Shown here piece after piece: positions 24,882 to 32,410 of a stretch of DNA of 64,000 nucleotides (position 1 is its first letter; the number at the start of each line of letters is the position of its first letter). The DNA is taken from assembly GCA_050187415.1 (NCBI GenBank), contig JBFWXN010000021.1, positions 9,254 to 73,253 on the forward strand, read 5' to 3'. Made by a program: the position numbers and the translations under genes. This DNA comes from Ga0077555 sp050187415. Its GTDB lineage: Bacteria > Pseudomonadota > Alphaproteobacteria > Rhizobiales > Hyphomicrobiaceae. The notes beneath the pieces were generated by a model. The model was not told where the DNA came from. It searched no databases and worked only from the letters and a program-made list of their open reading frames with translations.

Positions 24882-26057
24882 ATGTCGATCCCCAACGAAT
24901 ACCCGACCCTGAATTTCGGCCTCGGCGAGACCGCGGACCAGTTGCGGCAAACCGTGCGTGCCTTCTCGGCGGACGAAATCGCGCCGATTGCGGCCGAGAT
25001 CGACAGGACCGACCGCTTCCCGCGCGAGCTTTGGCCCAAGATGGGAGAGTTGGGCCTGCACGGCATCACCGTCGAAGAAGAGTTCGGCGGGGCGGGTCTC
25101 GGCTATCTCGAGCACTGCGTGGCGGTCGAGGAAATCTCGCGCGCCTCCGCGGCGGTAGGCCTTTCCTATGGGGCGCACTCGAACCTCTGCGTCAATCAGA
25201 TCAGCCGCAACGGTAGCGCAGACCAGAAGCACCGCTACCTGCCGAAGCTGATCTCGGGCGAGCACGTCGGCTCACTCGCCATGAGCGAGGCGGGCGCCGG
25301 CTCCGACGTCGTCTCCATGAAGCTGCGCGCCGAAAAGAAGGGTGACCGCTACGTCCTCAACGGCACCAAGATGTGGATCACGAACAGCCCCGATGCGCAG
25401 GTCATCGTCATCTACGCCAAGACCGATCCCGCTGCCGGCTCGCGCGGCATCACGGCGTTCATCGTCGAGACCTCGTCGAAGGGGTTCAAGGTGGCGCAGA
25501 AGCTCGACAAGCTCGGAATGCGCGGCTCGTCGACGGGGGAGCTCGTGTTCGAGGACTGCGAGGTGCCGGCGGAGAACGTGCTGGGCGAGGTGGGACGCGG
25601 CGTTCGCGTGCTGATGTCTGGCCTCGATTACGAGCGCAGCGTGCTCGCCGCCGGGCCGCTCGGCATCATGCAGGCCGCGATGGACGTGGTCGTGCCCTAC
25701 ATCCACGAGCGCAAGCAGTTCGGCCAAGCGATCGGCGAATTCCAGCTCATCCAGGGCAAAGTCGCCGACATGTATACGGAAATGAATGCGGCGAAGGCAT
25801 ACACATATGCCGTCGCCCGAGCCTGTGACCGTGGCGAGACGGCTCGCAAGGACGCAGCCGGAGCCATCCTTTTCGCGGCCGAAAAGGCGACCAAGATCGC
25901 GCTCGACGCCATCCAGATCCTCGGTGGCAATGGCTATATCAACGAGTACCCGACGGGGCGACTCCTGCGCGATGCGAAGCTCTACGAGATCGGCGCGGGA
26001 ACCAGCGAGATCCGTCGCATGCTCATCGGTCGAGAGCTGTTCGAGGAGACGAGGTAG
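24882..26057 (+). CDS. ivd: Isovaleryl-CoA dehydrogenase
   Basis: A 391-aa acyl-CoA dehydrogenase, the same length as bacterial IVD. It oxidises isovaleryl-CoA to 3-methylcrotonyl-CoA in leucine breakdown, passing electrons to ETF. VGLSYGAHSNLCVNQI is an IVD-type signature; SEAGAGSDVVSM and WITNSPDAQVIVIYAKT are the FAD-binding segments; the Glu in LDYERSVLAAGPLGIM matches the IVD catalytic base. AIQILGGNGYINEYPTGRLLRDAKLYEIGAGTSEI completes the C-terminal part. The ATG at 24882 has GAGGAG upstream; an earlier start is not needed. The rest of the leucine pathway (methylcrotonyl-CoA carboxylase) is not in the window. Confidence 0.93.
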   Translation: MSIPNEYPTLNFGLGETADQLRQTVRAFSADEIAPIAAEIDRTDRFPRELWPKMGELGLHGITVEEEFGGAGLGYLEHCVAVEEISRASAAVGLSYGAHSNLCVNQISRNGSADQKHRYLPKLISGEHVGSLAMSEAGAGSDVVSMKLRAEKKGDRYVLNGTKMWITNSPDAQVIVIYAKTDPAAGSRGITAFIVETSSKGFKVAQKLDKLGMRGSSTGELVFEDCEVPAENVLGEVGRGVRVLMSGLDYERSVLAAGPLGIMQAAMDVVVPYIHERKQFGQAIGEFQLIQGKVADMYTEMNAAKAYTYAVARACDRGETARKDAAGAILFAAEKATKIALDAIQILGGNGYINEYPTGRLLRDAKLYEIGAGTSEIRRMLIGRELFEETR

Positions 26058-26065
26058 TCGCGGCC

Positions 26066-26665
26066 TCAATAGGCTAGCATGCTGTCGCGCACCAAAGTCG
26101 GCTTGGAGACGAGCTTGGGCAGCGGGCGGGCAGCGGTGACGGCAGTCAGGGCCGCGATGCGCTTCTCGGCGTCCTTTTTCTCGCGGGCGACGGCAAGCTC
26201 GGCGGCGGCAAAGCATTGGTCGATATTGGCGCAGCGGCGGCGTCCCGACGGATGTGTATCGGTCTCCGGAGCGTTCGCGAAGGACCGACAGACCTGCGCG
26301 AGCCCGTTGCGATCCAGCCAGCCATCATGCACCCCCCGATCGACGGCCCAGCAGTCGGCTTTGAGTTCGCTCTCGCCGACGCGATGATGGCCGCATTCGT
26401 GGTGGAACACGAAGAGCTGAACAGTCTTGCTATAGTTGCCGAGCAATCGCGGATTGAGCACCAGCAGCCGATCGTCGGGAGCTGCGGCACCGAGGTTGTC
26501 GAGATGGCGATCGAGCTCCAATCGAACCCGATCGCATCGAACCTGGCGACCGGCCATCTCGATGGCTCCCCCGCGAGCAAGCCTCACGGGCTGCTCGGCA
26601 GACGCAACAGGAACGCAGGCGAGGCTCGCCCAGGCGAGCAACGCCGTCAACAATGCGCGCCACAT
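26066..26665 (-). CDS. Predicted secreted zinc-metallopeptidase-like protein
   Basis: A 199-aa protein starting at the ATG at 26665 with a signal peptide (LLTALLAWASLACVPVASAEQ). At residues 89-93 it has HECGH, an HExxH zinc motif, in VFHHECGHHRVGESELKADCWAVDRG. The Glu or Asp residues in ESELKAD five to twelve positions downstream could supply the third ligand. Four or more cysteines (CDRV, CGH, CWAV, CRSF, RRRC) could form disulfides. Its short size and compact motif resemble minimal secreted zincins. I do not recognise the family, and catalytic activity is inference. It ends 8 bp after the convergent ivd stop. Confidence 0.7.
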   Translation of the reverse strand: MWRALLTALLAWASLACVPVASAEQPVRLARGGAIEMAGRQVRCDRVRLELDRHLDNLGAAAPDDRLLVLNPRLLGNYSKTVQLFVFHHECGHHRVGESELKADCWAVDRGVHDGWLDRNGLAQVCRSFANAPETDTHPSGRRRCANIDQCFAAAELAVAREKKDAEKRIAALTAVTAARPLPKLVSKPTLVRDSMLAY

Positions 26666-26919
26666 GACCCGATGGCCTCCTTCGCGCGAAACATCCGGCA
26701 GCCCACCCAGGCCGCACTCCGAACTGGTCGGAATTGTGACCGGCTGGCACAGCAAGATCGCACGGGCAACCAAACCCGCGCGCTTGGAATCGCGCGCCAC
26801 CGCGATGCGGCTTCCGGTCGCTGCCACGCGGCGCCAAAGCCGGTACTTGCGCCGTTTCCGTGGCGCCTCTACACCCAAGGTCGAGTTTCACACCACTGTC
26901 ACGTCGAAGGAACGCCGCC

Positions 26920-28143
26920 ATGGCCGGACCCCTCACGCATATTCGCGTCCTTGATCTCACCCGCGTGCTGGCGGGACCCTGGTGTGCCCAGAACCTCGCC
27001 GATCTCGGAGCCGAGGTGATCAAGGTCGAGCGTCCGAAAAAAGGCGATGACAGCCGCGCCTTCGGGCCGCCCTGGGCCAAGGACGAGGCCGGCAACGACA
27101 CGACGGAAGCGGGCTATTATCTGTGTGCGAACCGCGGCAAAAAATCGATCACCATCGATATCGGCAGCGAGGGCGGCCGGGCTCTGATCAAGGAGCTGGC
27201 GAAGTCGGCTGATGTCCTGCTCGAGAATTTCAAATCCGGCGACCTCGTATCCAAGGGCCTCGGCTACGAGGACATCAAGGCGATCAACCCCAAGATCATC
27301 TATTGCTCGATCACCGGCTTCGGCCAGACGGGTCCTTATGCCGCCAAGCCCGGCTACGACTTCATGATCCAGGGCATGGGCGGTTTCATGAGCGTGACCG
27401 GCGAGCGGGACCAGAAGCCCGGCGGCGGTCCGCAGCGCGCGGGCGTGCCGGTGGTCGACATCATGACGGGCATGTACTCGACCATTGCTGTCTGCGCCGC
27501 GATCGCCAATCGCGAGCGCACCGGCAAGGGCCAGCACATCGACATGGCGCTGCTCGACACGCAAGTCGGTTTCCTGGCAAACCAAGGCGCGAACTTCCTG
27601 GTCACAGGCGAGCCCCCGGTTCGCGTCGGCAACACGCACCCGAACATCGTGCCCTACCAAGCGGTGCCGACCAAGGACGGAGCCGTGATCATCGCGTGCG
27701 GCAACGACAATCTTTTCAGCAAACTGTGCGACCTCATCGGCCAGCCGTCCTTGAAGACGGACCCGCGCTTTGCGACCAACGCGACGCGCGTCACCAATCG
27801 CGATGCGCTCGATCCGATCCTTGACGAACTGATGCGCAAGAAAACCACGGTCGAGTGGGTCGAGGCGCTCGAGGGCGCGGGCGTACCTTGCGGCCCGATC
27901 AACAACCTGAAAGAGGTTTTCGAGAATCCGCAAGTCGTCGCGCGCGGCCTCAGAGTCGAGATTCCCCACCCGACGGCCGGCAAAGTCTCGCTCGTGCGCA
28001 GTCCGATGCGCTTTTCGGAAACCCCGATTGAATACAATGTGCCGCCGCCCCTGCTGGGCCAGCACACCGACGAGGTCTTGAGCGGTGTTCTCGGCAAATC
28101 CGCAGACGAAATCGCGGCGCTCAAGAAATCGGGGACGGTTTAG
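26920..28143 (+). CDS. CaiB/BaiF-family (class III) CoA-transferase
   Basis: A 407-aa class III CoA-transferase. VLDLTRVLAGPWCAQNLADLGAEVIKVERP is the family N-terminus; the Asp in AGVPVVDIMTGMYST is the catalytic residue that forms the acyl anhydride. VGNTHPNIVPYQAVPTKDGAVIIACGND and QVVARGLRVEIPHP are typical of the broader, non-Frc subfamily. Unlike frc in this window it lacks the glycine loop of formyl-CoA transferase. AAGGA precedes the ATG at 26920. Substrate is not known; candidates are dicarboxylic or branched acids. It stands alone between a divergent zincin gene and olsB. Confidence 0.9.
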   Translation: MAGPLTHIRVLDLTRVLAGPWCAQNLADLGAEVIKVERPKKGDDSRAFGPPWAKDEAGNDTTEAGYYLCANRGKKSITIDIGSEGGRALIKELAKSADVLLENFKSGDLVSKGLGYEDIKAINPKIIYCSITGFGQTGPYAAKPGYDFMIQGMGGFMSVTGERDQKPGGGPQRAGVPVVDIMTGMYSTIAVCAAIANRERTGKGQHIDMALLDTQVGFLANQGANFLVTGEPPVRVGNTHPNIVPYQAVPTKDGAVIIACGNDNLFSKLCDLIGQPSLKTDPRFATNATRVTNRDALDPILDELMRKKTTVEWVEALEGAGVPCGPINNLKEVFENPQVVARGLRVEIPHPTAGKVSLVRSPMRFSETPIEYNVPPPLLGQHTDEVLSGVLGKSADEIAALKKSGTV

Positions 28144-28342
28144 CGGCGCGACGAGGCGCATGCGCCGACAGCCGAGTGGCGATCGATGCGTCGCTCGGAA
28201 AGGCGAGCCGGCAGCGCGCATCGCGAAATCAAGGCGCCAACAAGAAAAGGTGGCTGCGCCGCCCGCACCTCGTCCCGTTCCGTCCCGCCCGTGACGTTGT
28301 GGCGCATGCGATTCCCCGATAAGATTGCGAGGCGGTTCGCCC

Positions 28343-28361
28343 CTTTCTACGAACCGTCACA
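28343..28361 (+). promoter_or_regulatory. Candidate Pho box upstream of olsB
   Basis: CTTTCTACGAACCGTCACA aligns with the PhoB consensus half-sites CTGTC and CTGTCACA at the correct 11-bp spacing: four of five bases in the first core and seven of eight in the second. It ends 42 bp before the olsB ATG, a suitable place for PhoB to replace a -35 element. A possible -10 (GATACGG) follows. OlsB is phosphate-regulated in Sinorhizobium, which supports the call. Confidence 0.45.
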
Positions 28362-28403
28362 CGCCTTCGATACGGTGCGTCGAAATCGTCGGGAGGGGAT
28401 CAG

Positions 28404-29159
28404 ATGCTCCAGCTGGACCGGTCACGCCGAGCGGTGGAGCAACCACGGTTCGCAGTCAAGGTTGCTGCCACCTCTGCCGACATCGAAGAAGCATTGCGCT
28501 TGCGCTGGCAGGTGTTCGTCGAGGAGCAGGGTGCGAGCCCGGAGCCCGGTGCGCCGTTCGGCATCGAGACCGACCGTTTCGACGCGCATTGTCATCATCT
28601 CGTGGTGCGAGATCTCGATTGCGATATGGCCGTCGGAACGTATCGCGTGCTGATGCCGGATCGTGCCGAGCTGCTCGGGGGGTTCTATACCGAGCAAGAA
28701 TTTGATCTGCGTGGCTTGGCCGCGCATCGGCGCTGCACGGTCGAAATCGGGCGGTCGTGTGTGCATCCGGACTATCGCGGCGGTGTCGTCATCGCGATGC
28801 TGTGGACGGGTCTTGCCGGCCTGATCCTCGGCACGGAGGCCCGCTTTCTCATTGGGTGCGCGTCGGTGTCGATGCAGGACGGAGGCCGCGAAGCCGCCAG
28901 CGTCTATCTCAGGCTCGCAGACGAACACATGTGCGCACCCGAGCATCGGATGGCGCCCCGCGTACCGCTTCCGCTCGATGGAGTCGAACGGGACGACGGC
29001 GTGAAACCGCCCCCGCTGATCAAGGGCTATTTGCGCGCCGGAGCCGAAATTGCCGGCCCGCCTGCCGTCGACATGGCTTTCGGCACCGCCGACCTGCCTA
29101 TGCTGCTGACGCTCGATCGGCTGGCGCCTCGTTATGCGCGCCATTTCGCAGGCGCGTGA
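28404..29159 (+). CDS. olsB: L-ornithine N-alpha-acyltransferase (ornithine lipid synthesis)
   Basis: A 251-aa GNAT-fold acyltransferase of the OlsB family. It attaches a 3-hydroxyacyl group from acyl-ACP to the alpha-amine of ornithine, making lyso-ornithine lipid. Family segments: LRWQVFVEEQGA, VEIGRSCVHPDYRGG (acyl carrier/phosphopantetheine region), PPLIKGYLRAGAEIAGPPAVD and FGTADLPMLL. GGGAGGGG precedes the ATG. It ends 9 bp before olsA. The product is a phosphorus-free membrane lipid precursor, and a Pho-box-like element lies upstream, so phosphate control is likely. Confidence 0.94.
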   Translation: MLQLDRSRRAVEQPRFAVKVAATSADIEEALRLRWQVFVEEQGASPEPGAPFGIETDRFDAHCHHLVVRDLDCDMAVGTYRVLMPDRAELLGGFYTEQEFDLRGLAAHRRCTVEIGRSCVHPDYRGGVVIAMLWTGLAGLILGTEARFLIGCASVSMQDGGREAASVYLRLADEHMCAPEHRMAPRVPLPLDGVERDDGVKPPPLIKGYLRAGAEIAGPPAVDMAFGTADLPMLLTLDRLAPRYARHFAGA

Positions 29160-29168
29160 GGCACAACG

Positions 29169-30026
29169 ATGCATCAAGCCATCCGCCGATCCATCGGCAT
29201 GGGCCGCGTGGTCGTGCACCTCGCCAGAGGCGCTGCAACCATGGCGTTGGTATTCCCATTCATTGGAGATGCACGCCGGCGGCGCATCATCAAGCGCTGG
29301 TCCGACGGTGTGCTCGACATCTTCGGGCTGACCTTGGAGGTGGTGGGCGAGCCCTTTGCCAATGACCTCGGAAGGCCCGTCCTGATCGTCGGCAATCATA
29401 TCTCGTGGGTCGACGTCTACGCCTATCTCAGCGTTGGCGAATTCAAGTTCGTAGCGAAATCCGAGGTAAGGTCGTGGCCGCTGATCGGGTGGTTTGCACG
29501 AACTCTCGGGACGATTTTCGTGGAGCGCGACCGTCCTCGGGATGCGCTCCGCGTCGGAAACGAGCTCCGCGAGGCGCTGGACGCAGGCCATGCCGTCTGC
29601 CTCTTTCCGGAGGGGACGACGACGAACGGCAGTGTCGTGCTTCCTTTCTCGTCGGTTCTGATAAGTGCAGCCACAGCCACAGACACACCGGTCCAACCGG
29701 TCTCGATCGCCTACCGTGGACCGAATGACGAGATCTGCACCCGCGCGGCGTTCACAGGCGACGCCACGCTCGTTGGATCGATCTGGGCGCTCGTCGGCAG
29801 CGGCCGCTCGGTTGTCAGGCTGACGTTTCTCGAGCCCATACCGACCAAGGGAGCGGACCGTCGCGCGCTCGCCCGCCAGGCCGAAGATGCCGTCAGGGCA
29901 AGCCTCGGCCATGCGCCCCGCGTGGTGTCCGAGATGGTGTCGGCTTCACGCCGCGACGCTATCTCGAGCGATCGCGGTGGCGACGTGCCGAGAACGGCCC
30001 CGATCGAGACCGCGCCACTTGTTTGA
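29169..30026 (+). CDS. olsA: Lyso-ornithine lipid O-acyltransferase
   Basis: A 285-aa PlsC-family acyltransferase. The catalytic motif is NHISWVD (HxxxxD) near residues 77-83, and the acceptor-binding motif is FPEGTTTNGS near 151-160. A hydrophobic N-terminal segment (VVHLARGAATMALVFPFIG) anchors it to the inner membrane. As the second gene after olsB it should add the ester-linked acyl chain that finishes ornithine lipid. Without olsB it would be called 1-acylglycerol-3-phosphate acyltransferase, and some dual activity is known for OlsA proteins. The last 40 residues are low complexity. Confidence 0.9.
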   Translation: MHQAIRRSIGMGRVVVHLARGAATMALVFPFIGDARRRRIIKRWSDGVLDIFGLTLEVVGEPFANDLGRPVLIVGNHISWVDVYAYLSVGEFKFVAKSEVRSWPLIGWFARTLGTIFVERDRPRDALRVGNELREALDAGHAVCLFPEGTTTNGSVVLPFSSVLISAATATDTPVQPVSIAYRGPNDEICTRAAFTGDATLVGSIWALVGSGRSVVRLTFLEPIPTKGADRRALARQAEDAVRASLGHAPRVVSEMVSASRRDAISSDRGGDVPRTAPIETAPLV

Positions 30027-30173
30027 GGTCCGAATCAGCTGGTCGAACACAATCCCGGCGCGCTGGGACGCAGGACGAGGACGTCTATCGGTGCCCCCAA
30101 ATGCAGCTCGCTTGGCGTTGGGGCCACGCGTCGTCTAGGCTGGCTCAAATGGCGTTGCAAGTCGAGGTATCGC

Positions 30174-30959
30174 ATGCGTTGGATCAGATTTACGGCCGAT
30201 GGCCGCACGGCCTATGGCCTCGTCGACGGCGATCGCATCACGCAAGTGGAAGGCGATCCATTCGATGGCTATGAGACGACGGGTACGAGCCACGCGCTCG
30301 CAGACGTGACCATCGAGCTGCCGGTGGTGCCACCCACGTTCTACTGCGTCGGATTGAACTACCGGGAGCACATCAAGCAGGCTGCACAACGGCTGGGCAT
30401 CGCCGCGAAATTCCCGGAGCAGCCCGACGTGGGGTACCGGGCGAACAATGCTCTGGTGGCGCACGGTCAAGATGTCGTCATTCCTGCAGACGCCACAGGA
30501 AAAATTCAATACGAGGGGGAGCTTGTCGCTGTCATCGGCAAGCCGTGCCGGAACGTCAGCGAGGCTGAGGCACTCGACTACGTGCTCGGCTATACGATCG
30601 GGAACGACGTCTCCGAGCGGACCTGGCAGAAGAGCGACCGGACACTCTGGCGTGCGAAGAACACCGACACATTCAAGCCGATGGGGCCGTGGATCGAGAC
30701 AGACGTCGATCTCGACACGCTCGAGACCGTCGTGCACGTCAATCGGGCCGAGTCGACGCGCTTCAAGACCAACGACATGATCCATGGCGTAGCGCTCTAC
30801 ATCTCGACCATCAGCAAATACTGCACGCTGCAGCCGCGCGACGTACTCTGGATGGGGACGGACCTTTTCTCGCCGGATCTCAACCCCGGCGATATGGTCG
30901 ATATCGAGATCAAAGGTATCGGCGTGCTGAGCAACCGGTTCGTACTTGCCGGCGAATAA
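30174..30959 (+). CDS. Fumarylacetoacetate hydrolase (FAH)-family protein
   Basis: A 261-aa metal-dependent hydrolase or isomerase of the FAH superfamily. CVGLNYREHIKQAA, IQYEGELVAVIGK (metal-binding Glu residues), GYTIGNDVSERTWQ and KNTDTFKPMGPWI are the core motifs. Such enzymes cleave or isomerise beta-keto or enol acids in aromatic and sugar-acid catabolism, or decarboxylate oxaloacetate. One usual motif, GTPxG, reads GTDLFSPDLNPGD here, a mild deviation near the substrate pocket. It lies between olsA and pgsA with 147 bp upstream, so it may have its own promoter. Its substrate cannot be assigned. Confidence 0.88.
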   Translation: MRWIRFTADGRTAYGLVDGDRITQVEGDPFDGYETTGTSHALADVTIELPVVPPTFYCVGLNYREHIKQAAQRLGIAAKFPEQPDVGYRANNALVAHGQDVVIPADATGKIQYEGELVAVIGKPCRNVSEAEALDYVLGYTIGNDVSERTWQKSDRTLWRAKNTDTFKPMGPWIETDVDLDTLETVVHVNRAESTRFKTNDMIHGVALYISTISKYCTLQPRDVLWMGTDLFSPDLNPGDMVDIEIKGIGVLSNRFVLAGE

Positions 30960-31032
30960 GACGGCAACCGGCGTGTTTTTCGGGAGAACGACCGGGGCGT
31001 GCGCGTCAACCGGTTGACCGAGATTTGTGAAA

Positions 31033-31635
31033 ATGGTCCAAACGCTTATGGAAGGCGCGATCACCAAAGCAGGCCCAACGAGCGTCCCGAATCTGCTGAC
31101 CTACGGCAGGATCGCGGCCGTGCCCGCGATGGCGGCCGTGTTCCTGCTGCTCGAGGGCGATCAGCGGAGATGGATCGCGCTCGCAATCTTCGTGGCGGCC
31201 TGCTTCACCGACTGGCTCGACGGCTTCCTGGCCCGGATCTGGCGGCAACAGTCCATGCTCGGCCGAATGCTGGACCCGATCGCCGACAAGCTGCTGGTGG
31301 GAGCGGCACTGATACTCCTTGTTCAGGACGGGACAATCTCCACGATCAGCGTGTGGGCGGCGCTGATCATTCTGTCTCGCGAGATCCTGGTGTCCGGCTT
31401 GAGAGAGTTCCTGGCCGAACTCAATGTCAGGGTGCACGTGTCCCGCCTCGCGAAACTGAAGACGACGCTGCAGATGATCGCGCTGGCTGTGCTGCTGGCA
31501 GGGCCTGCGGGCGAGCGCCAGGTCTCGGGTGTGATGGCCGTCGGAACGGTTCTATTGTGGGTGGCGGCGTTGCTCACCATCTGGACCGGGGGCGGCTATC
31601 TCACGGCGGCCATCCGATCTACCCTCGATCGCTGA
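31033..31635 (+). CDS. pgsA: CDP-diacylglycerol-glycerol-3-phosphate 3-phosphatidyltransferase
   Basis: A 200-aa membrane enzyme making phosphatidylglycerophosphate, the first step to phosphatidylglycerol and cardiolipin. The CDP-alcohol phosphotransferase motif is complete: DWLDGFLARIWRQQSMLGRM continuing to LDPIADK, with the metal-binding Asp residues. About five hydrophobic helices and SVPNLLTYGRIAAVPAM at the N-terminus are typical. The start could be GTG 31027, ATG 31033 or ATG 31048; I chose 31033 because of a GAG just upstream. The pgsA-moaD-moaE order is common in Hyphomicrobiales. Confidence 0.95.
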   Translation: MVQTLMEGAITKAGPTSVPNLLTYGRIAAVPAMAAVFLLLEGDQRRWIALAIFVAACFTDWLDGFLARIWRQQSMLGRMLDPIADKLLVGAALILLVQDGTISTISVWAALIILSREILVSGLREFLAELNVRVHVSRLAKLKTTLQMIALAVLLAGPAGERQVSGVMAVGTVLLWVAALLTIWTGGGYLTAAIRSTLDR

Positions 31636-31677
31636 TTGCGCTCGATTGCCGGACGAGCCGGATTAAGGTAAGCGCCT

Positions 31678-31929
31678 ATGAAACTGATATATTTCGCGTG
31701 GATCCGGGAGCGCATCGGCCGGTCCGATGAAACGCTCGAGCTGCCGCCCGGGATCGTAACGGTTGGCGACCTCGTGACATGGCTGAAGGCTCGCGGGCCG
31801 GAGTATGGCGAAGCTTTCGCGCGGCCGGAGCTTGTGCGAGCGGCGATCAACCAGGTGCATGTGAAGTCCGAAGCGCCGATCGCCGGCGCACGCGAGATCG
31901 CGTTCTTTCCGCCGGTCACGGGAGGTTGA
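31678..31929 (+). CDS. moaD: Molybdopterin synthase sulfur-carrier subunit
   Basis: An 83-aa ubiquitin-like protein ending in VTGG, the C-terminal Gly-Gly that is adenylated and thiocarboxylated to carry sulfur. KLIYFAWIRERIGRSDETLELP and INQVHV fit MoaD. It donates sulfur in the MoaE-catalysed conversion of cyclic pyranopterin monophosphate to molybdopterin. Its stop is directly followed by the moaE GTG start with a 1-bp gap. Confidence 0.95.
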   Translation: MKLIYFAWIRERIGRSDETLELPPGIVTVGDLVTWLKARGPEYGEAFARPELVRAAINQVHVKSEAPIAGAREIAFFPPVTGG

Positions 31930-31930
31930 G

Positions 31931-32404
31931 GTGGCTGTTCGCGTACAGGTCGAGGATTTCGACGTCAGCCGCGAGACGGCCGACCTCACCCGTGGCCGCA
32001 CCGACATCGGCGCTATCGTTACGTTTACGGGCACGGTGCGTGGCGAGGCCAAGGGGCAGTCGATCGTCGCCATGACGCTCGAGCACTACCCGGGAATGAC
32101 GGAGGCCGAACTCGAGCGCGTAGAAGGGCAGGCCCGCAAACGCTGGCCGCTCGATGCCAGTCTGATCATCCACCGCTATGGCGACCTCAAGCCCGGCGAC
32201 AACATCGTTCTGGTCATTACTGCCTCTCGGCACCGCCAGGTCGCCTTCGAGGCGGCCGCGTTCCTGATGGACTACCTGAAGAGCCAGGCCCCTTTCTGGA
32301 AGAAGGAAACGACCGCCGACGGCACAGGGCATTGGGTCGACGCGCGCGACACCGATGCCGCAGCGCTTGCACGCTGGGACGGCTTCGACGGCGGGGGCGG
32401 CTGA
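31931..32404 (+). CDS. moaE: Molybdopterin synthase catalytic subunit
   Basis: A 157-aa MoaE. IGAIVTFTGTVRGEAKG, LEHYPGMTEAELERV, IIHRYGDLKPGDNIVLV and the catalytic-lysine region FLMDYLKSQAPFWKKE are all present. It starts at a GTG one base after moaD and uses a GGAGG sequence inside the moaD end, so the two subunits are co-translated. It ends 6 bp from the convergent GMC oxidoreductase gene. The remainder of the molybdenum cofactor pathway is not in this window. Confidence 0.95.
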   Translation: MAVRVQVEDFDVSRETADLTRGRTDIGAIVTFTGTVRGEAKGQSIVAMTLEHYPGMTEAELERVEGQARKRWPLDASLIIHRYGDLKPGDNIVLVITASRHRQVAFEAAAFLMDYLKSQAPFWKKETTADGTGHWVDARDTDAAALARWDGFDGGGG

Positions 32405-32410
32405 GGTCTG

